Notes under the pieces: generated by a model
Database searches by the model: none
What the model saw: only the letters and a program-made list of their open reading frames with translations
Told to the model about the DNA's origin: nothing
Program-made: the position numbers and the translations under genes
From: Candidatus Heimdallarchaeota archaeon
GTDB lineage: Archaea > Asgardarchaeota > Heimdallarchaeia > JABLTI01
Assembly (NCBI GenBank): GCA_018238155.1
Contig: JABCTZ010000023.1
Location: 1-43,979, forward strand
Length of the DNA: 43,979 nucleotides
Direction of reading: 5' to 3'
Part shown: piece after piece, positions 34,804 to 42,580 of the stretch
Layout: each line of letters opens with the position of its first letter
Position numbering within the stretch: position 1 is the stretch's first letter

Positions 34804-37278
34804 CTAAAGACTTGTTTTTCTTACTTTATTGTAATCTTTTGGAATTAAATGATGTTTATTGTGAAAACCAAACATGTTTATGGCTATTCTCTTGATATAG
34901 AAATTTTCATCATATAAAGCGTCTTTTATGAAATCAGTTGAGACTAAAGTTTTACTTGGTGATTCACTGCATAATCGATAAAATGTCTCATATCTTCCGA
35001 AACTTGTCTTATCTTTAAATTTCTGAATTAGGTTATCTTTTACTGATTCCATATCGTGTGGACCATAGAGTACAACAGATAGAGCAGCTGATCTAACTTC
35101 TCTTACAGGGTCATTTAATGCTTCTACCAATATACTAGCCAATCTTTCATCTCTTTTATAATACACTGAATAAATAGCTGCGTGTCTTACTTTGAAATCA
35201 TGATCCTTCATCACAATCTCTATGATACTTGGAATACATTTTCTAAAATCGTTTCGAGAGAGTACACCTAGTATATTTGTTCTTCCAATATGATCCTTTA
35301 CTGCTAATTCTTTTATCAATCTATCTTCAGGAGTATTCTCCTTTAGAAAAGCTCTCAAGGCAAATGCTGCAAGTTGTCTAACTTTTCTTGAAGGGTCTTG
35401 CAAAGCAGCAATTATTGGTTCAACTACTTGTGTATTTTCTATTTTTCCTAAGGCAAAAACAGCTGCCTTTCTGATTTTTGTGAAGGATTCACCTAATGAA
35501 GAAATAAGTGGTTTGATTATTCGCTCATCTTCTGTATGTTTTGCTAAAGCAACTGCAGCTCTCCATCGGATTATTCTATTGCTGTCGTTTTGTAATAAAT
35601 CAATTAATTTTAGAACATCCCTTTTGTCTTCTTTTGAAATGTCTCTTCTCTTTTTCTTCTTCTTTTCTGGAAATAATTCCTCTATTTTTGTAGGTACATC
35701 CTGTCGATTTATCTTAATTGTTGGGAAATTTGTATGTAACAAGTACATTGCTGACTTACTTATTTTCTCGTCTTCATCATTAGTTAGCTCTTTTAATAAT
35801 TCAATTACCTTTGAACTTTTATCAGAAACTACTCGCCAAATAGCTTCCTGTCTTGTTAATTGATCTGTGCTGTTCTTAGCTATGTTGATTAACGCTTCCG
35901 AAATATACTCAGGTCTCTCTTTCCTTAAGAGAAATATTAATTCTAAATGTCCACAATGTTTCTCGTTGCATAATCCTTCTCTTATTAATTCCTTGTATTT
36001 GCTTAATTGTTCTGAATAATTCATTATTGTAAAGGCATTTCTTCTTACATCGATTGAAGGATTATTTAAATCATCAAAAAATGGTTGTAAATCTAAATTA
36101 AAACCCATTTTTTCTAGTGTATGAAAAGCAGTTAATTTTGCTCTCCCTGAATAATTCTTTACTACTTTTTGAAATGGTTCTATGATTCTTTCATCTCGAA
36201 TTCGACTTAATATAATTGCAATTTCTGCACGTTCATTATCATCTATATCTGATAATAACAAATCGATTAATTTAGGAATATTATCTGCTAACTCAATTGG
36301 ATAGTATGATGAACCTATAAGTGCTCTAATGAATCCTAATGCTGTTTTTCGAACTATTTTATAATCATCAAATATCGCATCAATAATATTTTGAAGTGTT
36401 TTATCGTCAAGATTATGATCATAATTTAAAGATTGGATTGCAATTGCTCGTATGCTCTGAGAAGGATCATTAATAGCATTTGCTAATGTTTTGTATGCTC
36501 GTGCATCTTTTAATTTACCAAGAACTTTAATTGCATTTTTTCGAATCAGAAAAGGTTCTAATTCATCTTCAAATATCTCAATTAGCTTTGGGACACAAAG
36601 ATTGGATGTTTGCCACCCTAATATGTGAATTATTTCTGCTCTTCCAAAATGTTCTTTGTTATCAAGCATCTCGACTAATTCACTAATTTTCGTTTTTGTG
36701 TATGGCAATCTTGCTAGAACTGATGCGCTTTTTCTTCTTATTTTGTGAGAAGGATCATTAAGGGAATGCAATAACGGTTTAAGAGCTTTTTTATCATTCA
36801 TTTGCCCTAATGCCCAGATTATTTTCTTTCGAATATTGATTTTACTTTCTTTCTTAAAAAGCTCGATTAGTTTTGGAATACATTTAGTATGTTTCTTGAT
36901 TCCTAACACTAAAAGGATTCCTAATTTCAAATATTCATTGTCATCATCTAATGCCCTGATTAAAATTGTAATATCAAAATCATCATCAATAAAATGACTC
37001 AACGCCCAAGCAATTCGAGCTTTAACTTTATTAGAAGTTTCAACATTAAATAGATCTAGAAGTGGTTTAATTGCTCTATAGTCATTTATTTCCTTTAATG
37101 AACGAATTATTTCCTTTTTCAAAGACAAATCAGTTGTTTTTAATTCTTTAATGAGATGTTCTACAGCAGTTGGATCTCTTAATTTCCCTAATTCTCTTGC
37201 TGCAGTTCTTCTCATGTACTTGTCTTCAGCTGATATTTCATGTAAATATTTATCAAGTAATTTATTTGTTTCTTGCAT
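34804..37278 (-). CDS. HEAT-repeat (PBS-lyase type) protein 2
   Basis: An 824-residue HEAT solenoid paralogous to the one at 21418. It has units such as MRRTAARELGKLRDPTAVEH, LKKEIIRSLKEINDYRAIKP and IRKAAVFALGKIENTQVVEP. A basic linker (EKKKKKRRDISKEDK, about residues 540-555) divides two halves. The C-terminus LIPKDYNKVRK matches LLPKDYNEVIR of protein 1. It is longer by about five repeats in the first half. No catalytic motif, signal peptide or membrane segment; a scaffold role is likely. Confidence 0.88.
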   Translation of the reverse strand: MQETNKLLDKYLHEISAEDKYMRRTAARELGKLRDPTAVEHLIKELKTTDLSLKKEIIRSLKEINDYRAIKPLLDLFNVETSNKVKARIAWALSHFIDDDFDITILIRALDDDNEYLKLGILLVLGIKKHTKCIPKLIELFKKESKINIRKKIIWALGQMNDKKALKPLLHSLNDPSHKIRRKSASVLARLPYTKTKISELVEMLDNKEHFGRAEIIHILGWQTSNLCVPKLIEIFEDELEPFLIRKNAIKVLGKLKDARAYKTLANAINDPSQSIRAIAIQSLNYDHNLDDKTLQNIIDAIFDDYKIVRKTALGFIRALIGSSYYPIELADNIPKLIDLLLSDIDDNERAEIAIILSRIRDERIIEPFQKVVKNYSGRAKLTAFHTLEKMGFNLDLQPFFDDLNNPSIDVRRNAFTIMNYSEQLSKYKELIREGLCNEKHCGHLELIFLLRKERPEYISEALINIAKNSTDQLTRQEAIWRVVSDKSSKVIELLKELTNDEDEKISKSAMYLLHTNFPTIKINRQDVPTKIEELFPEKKKKKRRDISKEDKRDVLKLIDLLQNDSNRIIRWRAAVALAKHTEDERIIKPLISSLGESFTKIRKAAVFALGKIENTQVVEPIIAALQDPSRKVRQLAAFALRAFLKENTPEDRLIKELAVKDHIGRTNILGVLSRNDFRKCIPSIIEIVMKDHDFKVRHAAIYSVYYKRDERLASILVEALNDPVREVRSAALSVVLYGPHDMESVKDNLIQKFKDKTSFGRYETFYRLCSESPSKTLVSTDFIKDALYDENFYIKRIAINMFGFHNKHHLIPKDYNKVRKTSL

Positions 37279-37375
37279 TTTTTCTCCCCATTAACAATTA
37301 GATTTTTTTATATTAATATAAAAAGATAGCTGATTCTATCTAGAAAATGATATTCTTACTTCTTTGTATTCAATT

Positions 37376-37428
37376 CCAAGCTGGATTTCTAAACTTTACA
37401 GACACAGCGAGGTCAGAGATTCATATTT
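37376..37428 (+). repeat. Bipartite interspersed repeat, copy 11 (5' half, degenerate)
   Basis: CCAAGCTGGATTTCTAAACT and AGCGAGGTCAGAGATTCATA. It is followed within 15 bases by the broken edge of the ABC-transporter fragment. Confidence 0.6.
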
Positions 37429-37441
37429 GTTTACCAATTAA

Positions 37442-37750
37442 TTAGCAATTCTCTTAAATCCCAAAATCCTCATTTTAGATGAAGCTACATCGAGTGTAGA
37501 TGCATACACAGAAGCGATGATTCAAGAGGCTTTAGAGAAAATACTTGAAGAACGAACATCTATCATTGTTGCACATCGATTAAGTACTATTGTAAATGCT
37601 GATCGTATCATTGTAATGGATAATGGTGCTATTGTTGAGGAAGGAACGCATGAAGAACTTTTACATCTAAAAGGAAAATATGCTTCACTTTACAATCAAT
37701 ATTTCGTTCACCAAAGTCTAGAATGGCAGGAACAATCTTTCTCGAAGTAA
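37442..37750 (+). pseudogene. C-terminal fragment of an ABC-transporter ATPase
   Basis: The frame opens after TAA at 37439 and encodes 102 residues: [20 protein letters not shown] (Walker B and D-loop), then [20 protein letters not shown] (H-loop) and [19 protein letters not shown]. That is the last third of a type-I ABC exporter of the multidrug class. Walker A, Q-loop and signature motifs and all membrane helices are missing, so it cannot act alone. The break abuts a repeat copy, which suggests loss by rearrangement there. Confidence 0.88.
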
Positions 37751-37866
37751 CTATGAATTTAGATAATCTAAAGCATTACTTGAAGAAGCTATAATTTTAG
37801 CATCTTTGAAATGAAAAAATAATTAGACTACTCATCAATATATACAAGTCAACATCTAAATCTGAA

Positions 37867-38225
37867 CTAAGGCAGCTCAACAATTCGCATATGAGTTTCG
37901 TGAACAACAGTAAATTTTCCTATTGGATTGAATTCCTTATCTCCAAGTATTTCTTTGATAATTGCTTTTATCTTTGCTGGGGATGTGGTGAAAATCTAAG
38001 CAAAACTATTCCTTTCGACTTGAGCCTCTCTTTGAACACTAACTGACCAAAATCTTTGTTAAAAGTGAGTATCACTAATTCCTTTTCAAAAGCATATTTC
38101 ATTACTTTCTTATCAAGCATTCCACTCTTACTAAGAGGGATACTTTCTATTGCATATCCTTCTACTCTTAGCTTCTGTATTATTAGGAGAGGAATATTTT
38201 CGTCAGCTAGATATCTGATCTTCAA
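37867..38225 (-). pseudogene. DUF5615 PIN-like toxin, frameshifted near its C-terminus
   Basis: It begins MKIRYLADENIPLLIIQKLR with the acidic motif ADEN and ELVILTFNKDFGQL, and stops early at 37968 (FSPHPQQR). The next frame carries the missing end: KIKAIIKEILGDKEFNPIGK followed by FTVVHETHMRIVEL and a stop at 37867, the normal last strands of this family. One added C in the run CATCCCCAG (near 37985) would restore it. It overlaps the DUF433 gene by 23 bases. Either an inactivated toxin or a sequence error. Confidence 0.8.
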
Positions 38226-38460
38226 TCTTCACTGGTCGTAATTGTTCTTCTTTGATGATAATTCTTGCATAATCAATTGCTGCGAGAATGTCTGCTTTCT
38301 TTAGTTGCGGGTAATTCTCTAAAATAGCTTCATAGGTCCAATCATTTGCTAAAAGTTCTAATATGAATTCCACTGCAATCCTTGTTCCTTTTATAATTGC
38401 TTTTCCTGTTAGAATCTCGGAATTGACCTCTATTCTTTCATTTACTAAAGGAGTTGTCAT
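38203..38460 (-). CDS. DUF433 antitoxin of the frameshifted pair
   Basis: An 85-residue DUF433 protein with ILTGKAIIKGTRIAVEFILE, LLANDWTYEAILENYPQL and ILAAIDYARIIIKEEQL. It is only distantly related to the copies at 20416 and 42285, so it came from a separate acquisition. It is encoded just upstream of and overlapping the toxin gene. Confidence 0.88.
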   Translation of the reverse strand: MTTPLVNERIEVNSEILTGKAIIKGTRIAVEFILELLANDWTYEAILENYPQLKKADILAAIDYARIIIKEEQLRPVKIEDQISS

Positions 38461-38616
38461 TCATACATCACTAATTACATTATCACTATTTTCTTATATT
38501 AACTCTTTCACAATTCATTTTTCTTGAAATAAATTTTTAACTAAAGGAATAAGGTTTTGTTGTAACGCGATGTTCTGCCAATGTGTTCTGCTCACCTCTG
38601 TGTTTCCTTCATGAAC

Positions 38617-38685
38617 AGATTATCTAACTCCTACAAGAAGAAGCGAGGGTTGTAGATTCTACATAGTTATCAGTTATTTTTTCTA
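38617..38685 (+). repeat. Bipartite interspersed repeat, copy 12 (5' half)
   Basis: TCTAACTCCTACAAGAAGAA then GCGAGGGTTGTAGATTCTAC and the spacer TTATCAGTTATTTTTTC. It lies in the 271-bp gap between the DUF433 gene and the secreted-protein gene. Confidence 0.8.
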
Positions 38686-38731
38686 TTTACATTAAAGAGA
38701 GTGTGTTTATTTTTCAAATGCTGATTTTTTT

Positions 38732-39169
38732 TCAAAATAACACTCCAAAACAATCTGGCAAATCTGTTAAACCTTGTTTGTTAATACCAATTCTATAATG
38801 AACTGTTTTTGAGGTTAAACCTGAAGAAAAGTTTACTGTGTATATCACTGAAATGCCACCAAATGTCGTGTAATCGTACATTTCTGATTTCCTATCTTTA
38901 AAATTTGCAGACATTTTTGCGAAGAGTCTATAGCTATAATCGGGAAAAGTTAGCGTTACATTTTCTTCGTTGAGATTTAATATATCATAATCAATAGTGA
39001 ATTCAAAATTAGTATAATTTTCATTGAGGTAAAGATAATCTACTTTGGACCAAATTATATTTGTAATTGCTGTGTTGGGTGGTTTTTCCACCTCAACCGC
39101 TCCTAGTGAAACAACACTAAGAGCTAGTATCATAAGTAAGCAAACAAAAATTCCACTAACCTTTTTCAT
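38732..39169 (-). CDS. Small secreted protein of unknown function
   Basis: A 145-residue protein with a clear signal peptide (MKKVSGIFVCLLMILALSVV, then SLGA). The mature part is rich in beta-strand residues and aromatic positions (DYSYRLFAKMSANF, GISVIYTVNFSSGL) and ends near DLPDCFGVLF, suggesting a small extracellular beta domain. No anchor and no catalytic motif seen. It is monocistronic, bounded by two repeat copies. Confidence 0.65.
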   Translation of the reverse strand: MKKVSGIFVCLLMILALSVVSLGAVEVEKPPNTAITNIIWSKVDYLYLNENYTNFEFTIDYDILNLNEENVTLTFPDYSYRLFAKMSANFKDRKSEMYDYTTFGGISVIYTVNFSSGLTSKTVHYRIGINKQGLTDLPDCFGVLF

Positions 39170-39211
39170 ACTTTACTATTATTATAAAAAAAAATTAATT
39201 TTTCTACTTTT

Positions 39212-39260
39212 ATCCTTGCTCCCTCAAGTGAAACTAGAATTACTTGAGCGAAAAAATAAT
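39212..39260 (+). repeat. Bipartite interspersed repeat, copy 13 (3' half, fragment)
   Basis: CTCCCTCAAGTGAAACTAGA then TTACTTGAGCGAAAAAATAA. The CTCAAGTGA hairpin core is partly kept. Confidence 0.65.
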
Positions 39261-39290
39261 AGTTTCAGATGATCAATCGATTTAAGAATT

Positions 39291-39713
39291 TTAGCTGATA
39301 GCAACTAAAACTATCAAGTAAATTATATATGCAATTGATGTTATTGCTGCACCAATAGAACAGAACAAAAGAAGTATTCTTCTAATTTTATAACTATTTT
39401 TCGTTGGCTTTGTTTGTTCATTATCAATAACACTAAGATCGTTTCTCGTAAGAGATTTGTGCTTAAGTAATTGGAAAATAAAAGGACTGCTGAAAATAAA
39501 GACTGATAAAAGAATCAATGTTGGTATAATTATAAGTAGTAACAAGGCAGCTTCAAATAATCTTGGATCCAAAGTAGAAAAGTCAATGAATATATTTAAT
39601 ATTGTTGGAATACAAAGGAGAAATGCTAAGCCAAAAGTATACTTGATAAAATTATCGAATATCTTAATTTTACTTGTTTTATTTTGTTCTTCATCCGTAT
39701 TGTTTGTTAGCAT
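39291..39713 (-). CDS. Small integral membrane protein, three helices
   Basis: A 140-residue protein with hydrophobic segments at about residues 26-44, 54-80 and 112-138 (for example LLLLIIIPTLILLSVFIFSS). The loop between helices two and three is hydrophilic (LTRNDLSVIDNEQTKPTKN). No family recognised. Bounded by repeat copies on both sides. Confidence 0.6.
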   Translation of the reverse strand: MLTNNTDEEQNKTSKIKIFDNFIKYTFGLAFLLCIPTILNIFIDFSTLDPRLFEAALLLLIIIPTLILLSVFIFSSPFIFQLLKHKSLTRNDLSVIDNEQTKPTKNSYKIRRILLLFCSIGAAITSIAYIIYLIVLVAIS

Positions 39714-39899
39714 AGTTTATTCACCCATCTCTCTTAACATAAGCAGATATCCCAATAACAATAACTACAAAGTGTTTCTTCTTCATTGTAAACAATTCCC
39801 TTTCAAAGAATCTGTTTTCTTAATATCGTTTTTAATATTAATAAGTAATCTGACTTTTTACACCAATCCCTGTTTCTTCTTTTTTTCTTTTGTTTTACT

Positions 39900-40008
39900 A
39901 ATCCCTACAACCTCAGGTGAGACTAGGGTTACTTGATTGAACGAAAAAAAGGATCTACTTATTTTATAGTTAACTTGAAGAAGAACTCATTCCTTATCGA
40001 ATTTTTTA
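39900..40008 (+). repeat. Bipartite interspersed repeat, copy 14 (3' half)
   Basis: TCCCTACAACCTCAGGTGAG, ACTAGGGTTACTTGATTGAA, AAAAGGATCTAC and GTTAACTTGAAGAAG, ending at TCGAATTTTT. It lies in the 449-bp gap 39714-40162, which shows no gene. Confidence 0.85.
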
Positions 40009-40162
40009 TATTTTGTTTATTTAATATCTAAATCTATTTTTGCTCCTTAAGAAGAGGTGTGAATTTGATTATTTTGCTTCAGTATACATTACTTTAATTA
40101 GAATTAGTTTTTATTTTGAAAAAGGAAGAAAATAGCAGTTAATTTTTGTAAAATTAACTATG

Positions 40163-40681
40163 TTATTTGAATGGCTTTATATCGATTGGTAAACCTACAC
40201 GCATAAAGAATCTAGCAAAGGATTGAGAAAGATGTTCTCTATATGGAGGTAATAATCTTAACCTTTTTTCTTCACTAGCTACAATATCAAATAAGTAAAT
40301 TAGAGGTATACTATAAACTGATCTATAGTCAACAATAAGTAAATCCGTTTCTAGTCCTTTTAATTCACATTTATTTAATAAGTGATAACCGATTACTTCT
40401 CCTTTTCTAAGTTTTTCTCTCATTTTTCTATTTTTAAAGCCTTCATTTCCTTGAGAAAATTCTTCAATTGTCCAAATTGGACATACTAGAACAGTTTTTA
40501 ATTTTTCCTGGATTAAATCACATGATTGACTCATAACTATTACATCATATAATTCGATTTCCTGATCAGCATCAATTTCTGTGATATTTTTGATAGGTTT
40601 TATGTATGGAACAGAATTAAAAAAATCCCCTTGTAAAATCTGCTTATCTTTTGTAATTAAATACCAGGGATATTCAGTCAT
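40163..40681 (-). CDS. Unknown protein of the TIGR04255-associated module
   Basis: A 172-residue soluble protein. VIVMSQSCDLIQEKLKTVLV near the middle and the C-terminal RLRLLPPYREHLSQSFARFF with MRVGLPIDI are conserved-looking blocks of a protein I associate with TIGR04255 loci. It is the last gene of a three-gene unit and starts 27 bases after the middle gene. No catalytic chemistry can be named. Its sporadic distribution suggests an accessory, possibly defence, function. Confidence 0.55.
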   Translation of the reverse strand: MTEYPWYLITKDKQILQGDFFNSVPYIKPIKNITEIDADQEIELYDVIVMSQSCDLIQEKLKTVLVCPIWTIEEFSQGNEGFKNRKMREKLRKGEVIGYHLLNKCELKGLETDLLIVDYRSVYSIPLIYLFDIVASEEKRLRLLPPYREHLSQSFARFFMRVGLPIDIKPFK

Positions 40682-40708
40682 TCCTTTTCACTTTGAATTA
40701 GTTAGTTT

Positions 40709-41083
40709 TTATTCCTCAAATATTACTGGTTTTGCTTTCTTTATTGATTTGATTTTTATTTTTTTAATAATTATTTCTTTAGGAGGAATCTGTACAAATT
40801 CATTGATTTCAAAATCAAAATAATCAGAGTTTCTCATTTCATCATTTTCCTTTTCCACGAGTGTATCACTTTCAACAAAGGTATTTGTATCATCTATTAC
40901 AGATGACAAATCTTTTCTCATTTTTTGAAAGAGATGTGGTTTACTTTCTAACATTGATATTAGATTAATTATAACCTGTAATATCGTTTTATCCTCAAAA
41001 TCAGTTAAACAATTATCATTTACAGAAGAATTGATTTCATATATATTCAGCTCATATTGTATTTGTGAAGTTATTTGCGACAT
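40709..41083 (-). CDS. Small acidic middle protein of the TIGR04255 module
   Basis: A 124-residue acidic protein whose ATG overlaps the TIGR04255 stop by one base (TAATG). Residues 1-70 look helical (QYELNIYEINSSVN, LQVIINLISMLESKPHLFQ). The tail turns basic (KEIIIKKIKIKSIKKAKP). No domain recognised. By position it probably binds one or both flanking proteins. Confidence 0.55.
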   Translation of the reverse strand: MSQITSQIQYELNIYEINSSVNDNCLTDFEDKTILQVIINLISMLESKPHLFQKMRKDLSSVIDDTNTFVESDTLVEKENDEMRNSDYFDFEINEFVQIPPKEIIIKKIKIKSIKKAKPVIFEE

Positions 41084-41832
41084 TATTTAAATCTCTCCAG
41101 GAGTTCCCCTTCAATTGTTTTTATAAACCATCTATAAGTTAGATTGTGTGCTTCCTTTATCCACAACTTGATATTATCACGATTTGGAGTATCTTTTCCA
41201 CTAGATTCTACTATAGTTTCCCATATTAAGACATCTTTTTCGAATTTCTTTCCTCTAGCAAATTTAAGCTTCAAAATTCCTTTAGGCTTTTTAGTTAAAA
41301 AAGATGATCTAAAGTCAAAACCTATTGGTAAATTTTTGACATTAGTGTCTTTAAATAATGATTCTTCGATATTTAAACTTAATTTCATATGTTTTTTCAA
41401 AAATTTAAACACATTTTCATTATAATTGAAGTCAATTGAATCAATATATCTTAATTGCAATCCAGTTATTTTGAGATTATCTAAATTTGGGTATGTTTTA
41501 TAGAATATTTCTAATAAATTCTGTGCTCTCTTTTCAAAATCTGTCCAGTTATATGAGTCTGTATCATTAAGTGTGATTACACCTGGTCCAAGTTGGACTA
41601 TTGGCCAACCATTTTCTGTTTTTCTGAATCGATGTTGAACTACACGAGTCATCATATCCTCAGGAAAACTAGCTGTTGGCAATTGCTCATAATATGGGTA
41701 TTCACTTATTATTTTGTCATAAAATCTTCCTATTATTAACTTATAATATGGATCTGATGGTTTTTCTATATCCCAACGTAATTCAAAAATAGCTTCTACT
41801 AGAGGCTTATTTTTGAGTTTAATCTTCTCCAT
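41083..41832 (-). CDS. TIGR04255 family protein
   Basis: A 249-residue protein matching the sporadic family TIGR04255: the N-terminus NKPLVEAIFELRWDIEKPSD, a middle VQLGPGVITLNDTDSYNW, and LKITGLQLRYIDSIDFNYN are its landmarks. The biochemical function is unknown. It is first in a tightly coupled three-gene unit reading leftwards from an AT-rich region. The distribution and company of TA modules here suit a mobile accessory role. Confidence 0.75.
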   Translation of the reverse strand: MEKIKLKNKPLVEAIFELRWDIEKPSDPYYKLIIGRFYDKIISEYPYYEQLPTASFPEDMMTRVVQHRFRKTENGWPIVQLGPGVITLNDTDSYNWTDFEKRAQNLLEIFYKTYPNLDNLKITGLQLRYIDSIDFNYNENVFKFLKKHMKLSLNIEESLFKDTNVKNLPIGFDFRSSFLTKKPKGILKLKFARGKKFEKDVLIWETIVESSGKDTPNRDNIKLWIKEAHNLTYRWFIKTIEGELLERFK

Positions 41833-42123
41833 TTCAGAACCTCTGTTGTTTCAATTCAATAATTACTATATTTATAGTTTATAACTTGAGTTATAGTATT
41901 TGATTATGTAATTCAATTTATGTATATTTTGTTATAATAGCTTTTCAAAATTGTTATATTTTCATATAATGTTTTTCGTTATGTAGATTATTTTTTGATA
42001 ATAACTTTACTTCCAATTATCGTTCACTGCACTCTAGTTTATTTCTAACAATTAAAATAAAAGGTTTTTTTGACTTGTATGTTCAAACTATTCGAATTCT
42101 ATCGTTTACTTCAATAGTGTGTC
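41833..42123. other. Gene-free AT-rich region upstream of the TIGR04255 unit
   Basis: I see no coding frame here. Minus-strand AAACTATAAATATAG about 35 bases upstream of the TIGR04255 start is a plausible TATA box. The rest is AT-rich sequence leading to repeat copy 15. Confidence 0.45.
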
Positions 42124-42180
42124 CCCCCGAAATGGATTTCTAGACCTTAAAGAAGAAGCGAGAGCAGAGAATCATACATT
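42124..42180 (+). repeat. Bipartite interspersed repeat, copy 15 (5' half)
   Basis: CCCCCCGAAATGGATTTCTA then AAAGAAGAAGCGAGAGCAGA and the GAATCATACATTC ending shared with copy 4. Confidence 0.85.
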
Positions 42181-42569
42181 CAATCATTTACTTATTTTCT
42201 TTTTTCCAACTATTGATAATGAAGGTCAGTGTTAGTGAATGTTTTTATAAAGATTGATTGTTTATAGTTAGTTAGTGATTTTATATGACTAGTGATTGGA
42301 AAATACAAATAGCTTCAAAGGTATCCATCTGTCATGGGAAGGTGTGTATAAAGAACACTCGAGTGATGCTTTCTGTTATACTCGATTGTGTGGCAGAAAG
42401 GATGTCCGAAGGAGCAATTCTCAAAGAATACCCTTCATTGAAGAAAGGGGATGTAAGCACTGCTCTGCAATATGCCGCTTCTCTTGCTCGTGGAGAAACT
42501 ATTCCATTAAGAATTGAGAGTTGAAGGTGCATCTATGAAATTTAAACTGGATGAGAACATTCCTTTTTC
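42152..42569 (+). repeat. Segmental duplication, truncated copy
   Basis: Second copy of the segment at 20271-20700. A ten-base TTCTTTTATT-like stretch of the first copy is missing here. Homology stops abruptly after ATTCCTTTTTC, eleven bases before the stop codon of family A member 5. Confidence 0.9.
42285..42524 (+). CDS. DUF433 antitoxin, duplicated copy without its toxin
   Basis: A 79-residue protein with 73 residues identical to the one at 20416. It starts with ATG where the other has TTG. The DUF433 landmarks (ICHGKVCIKNTRVMLSVIL, EYPSLKKGDVSTALQ) are intact, so it may still act, but the toxin gene that follows is cut after 12 codons. An orphan antitoxin could protect against, or dampen, the intact toxin at 20666. 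Confidence 0.85.
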   Translation: MTSDWKIQIASKVSICHGKVCIKNTRVMLSVILDCVAERMSEGAILKEYPSLKKGDVSTALQYAASLARGETIPLRIES

Positions 42570-42570
42570 C
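42535..42570 (+). pseudogene. Truncated DUF5615 toxin remnant
   Basis: Only MKFKLDENIPFS is left of the toxin; the frame then reads unrelated sequence and stops. The first 35 bases equal those at 20666-20700. The break coincides with the 3' boundary of the family A member 5 unit. Confidence 0.88.
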
Positions 42571-42580
42571 AATTTCCAAA

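Noticed and set aside
35480..35863. 127-residue plus-strand frame within HEAT protein 2
   Set aside because: Complement of HEAT-repeat coding sequence; Ser/Phe-rich as expected of a shadow.
39457..39936. 159-residue plus-strand frame over the membrane-protein gene
   Set aside because: It runs antisense to a better gene and into repeat copy 14; composition is that of reverse-complemented hydrophobic sequence.
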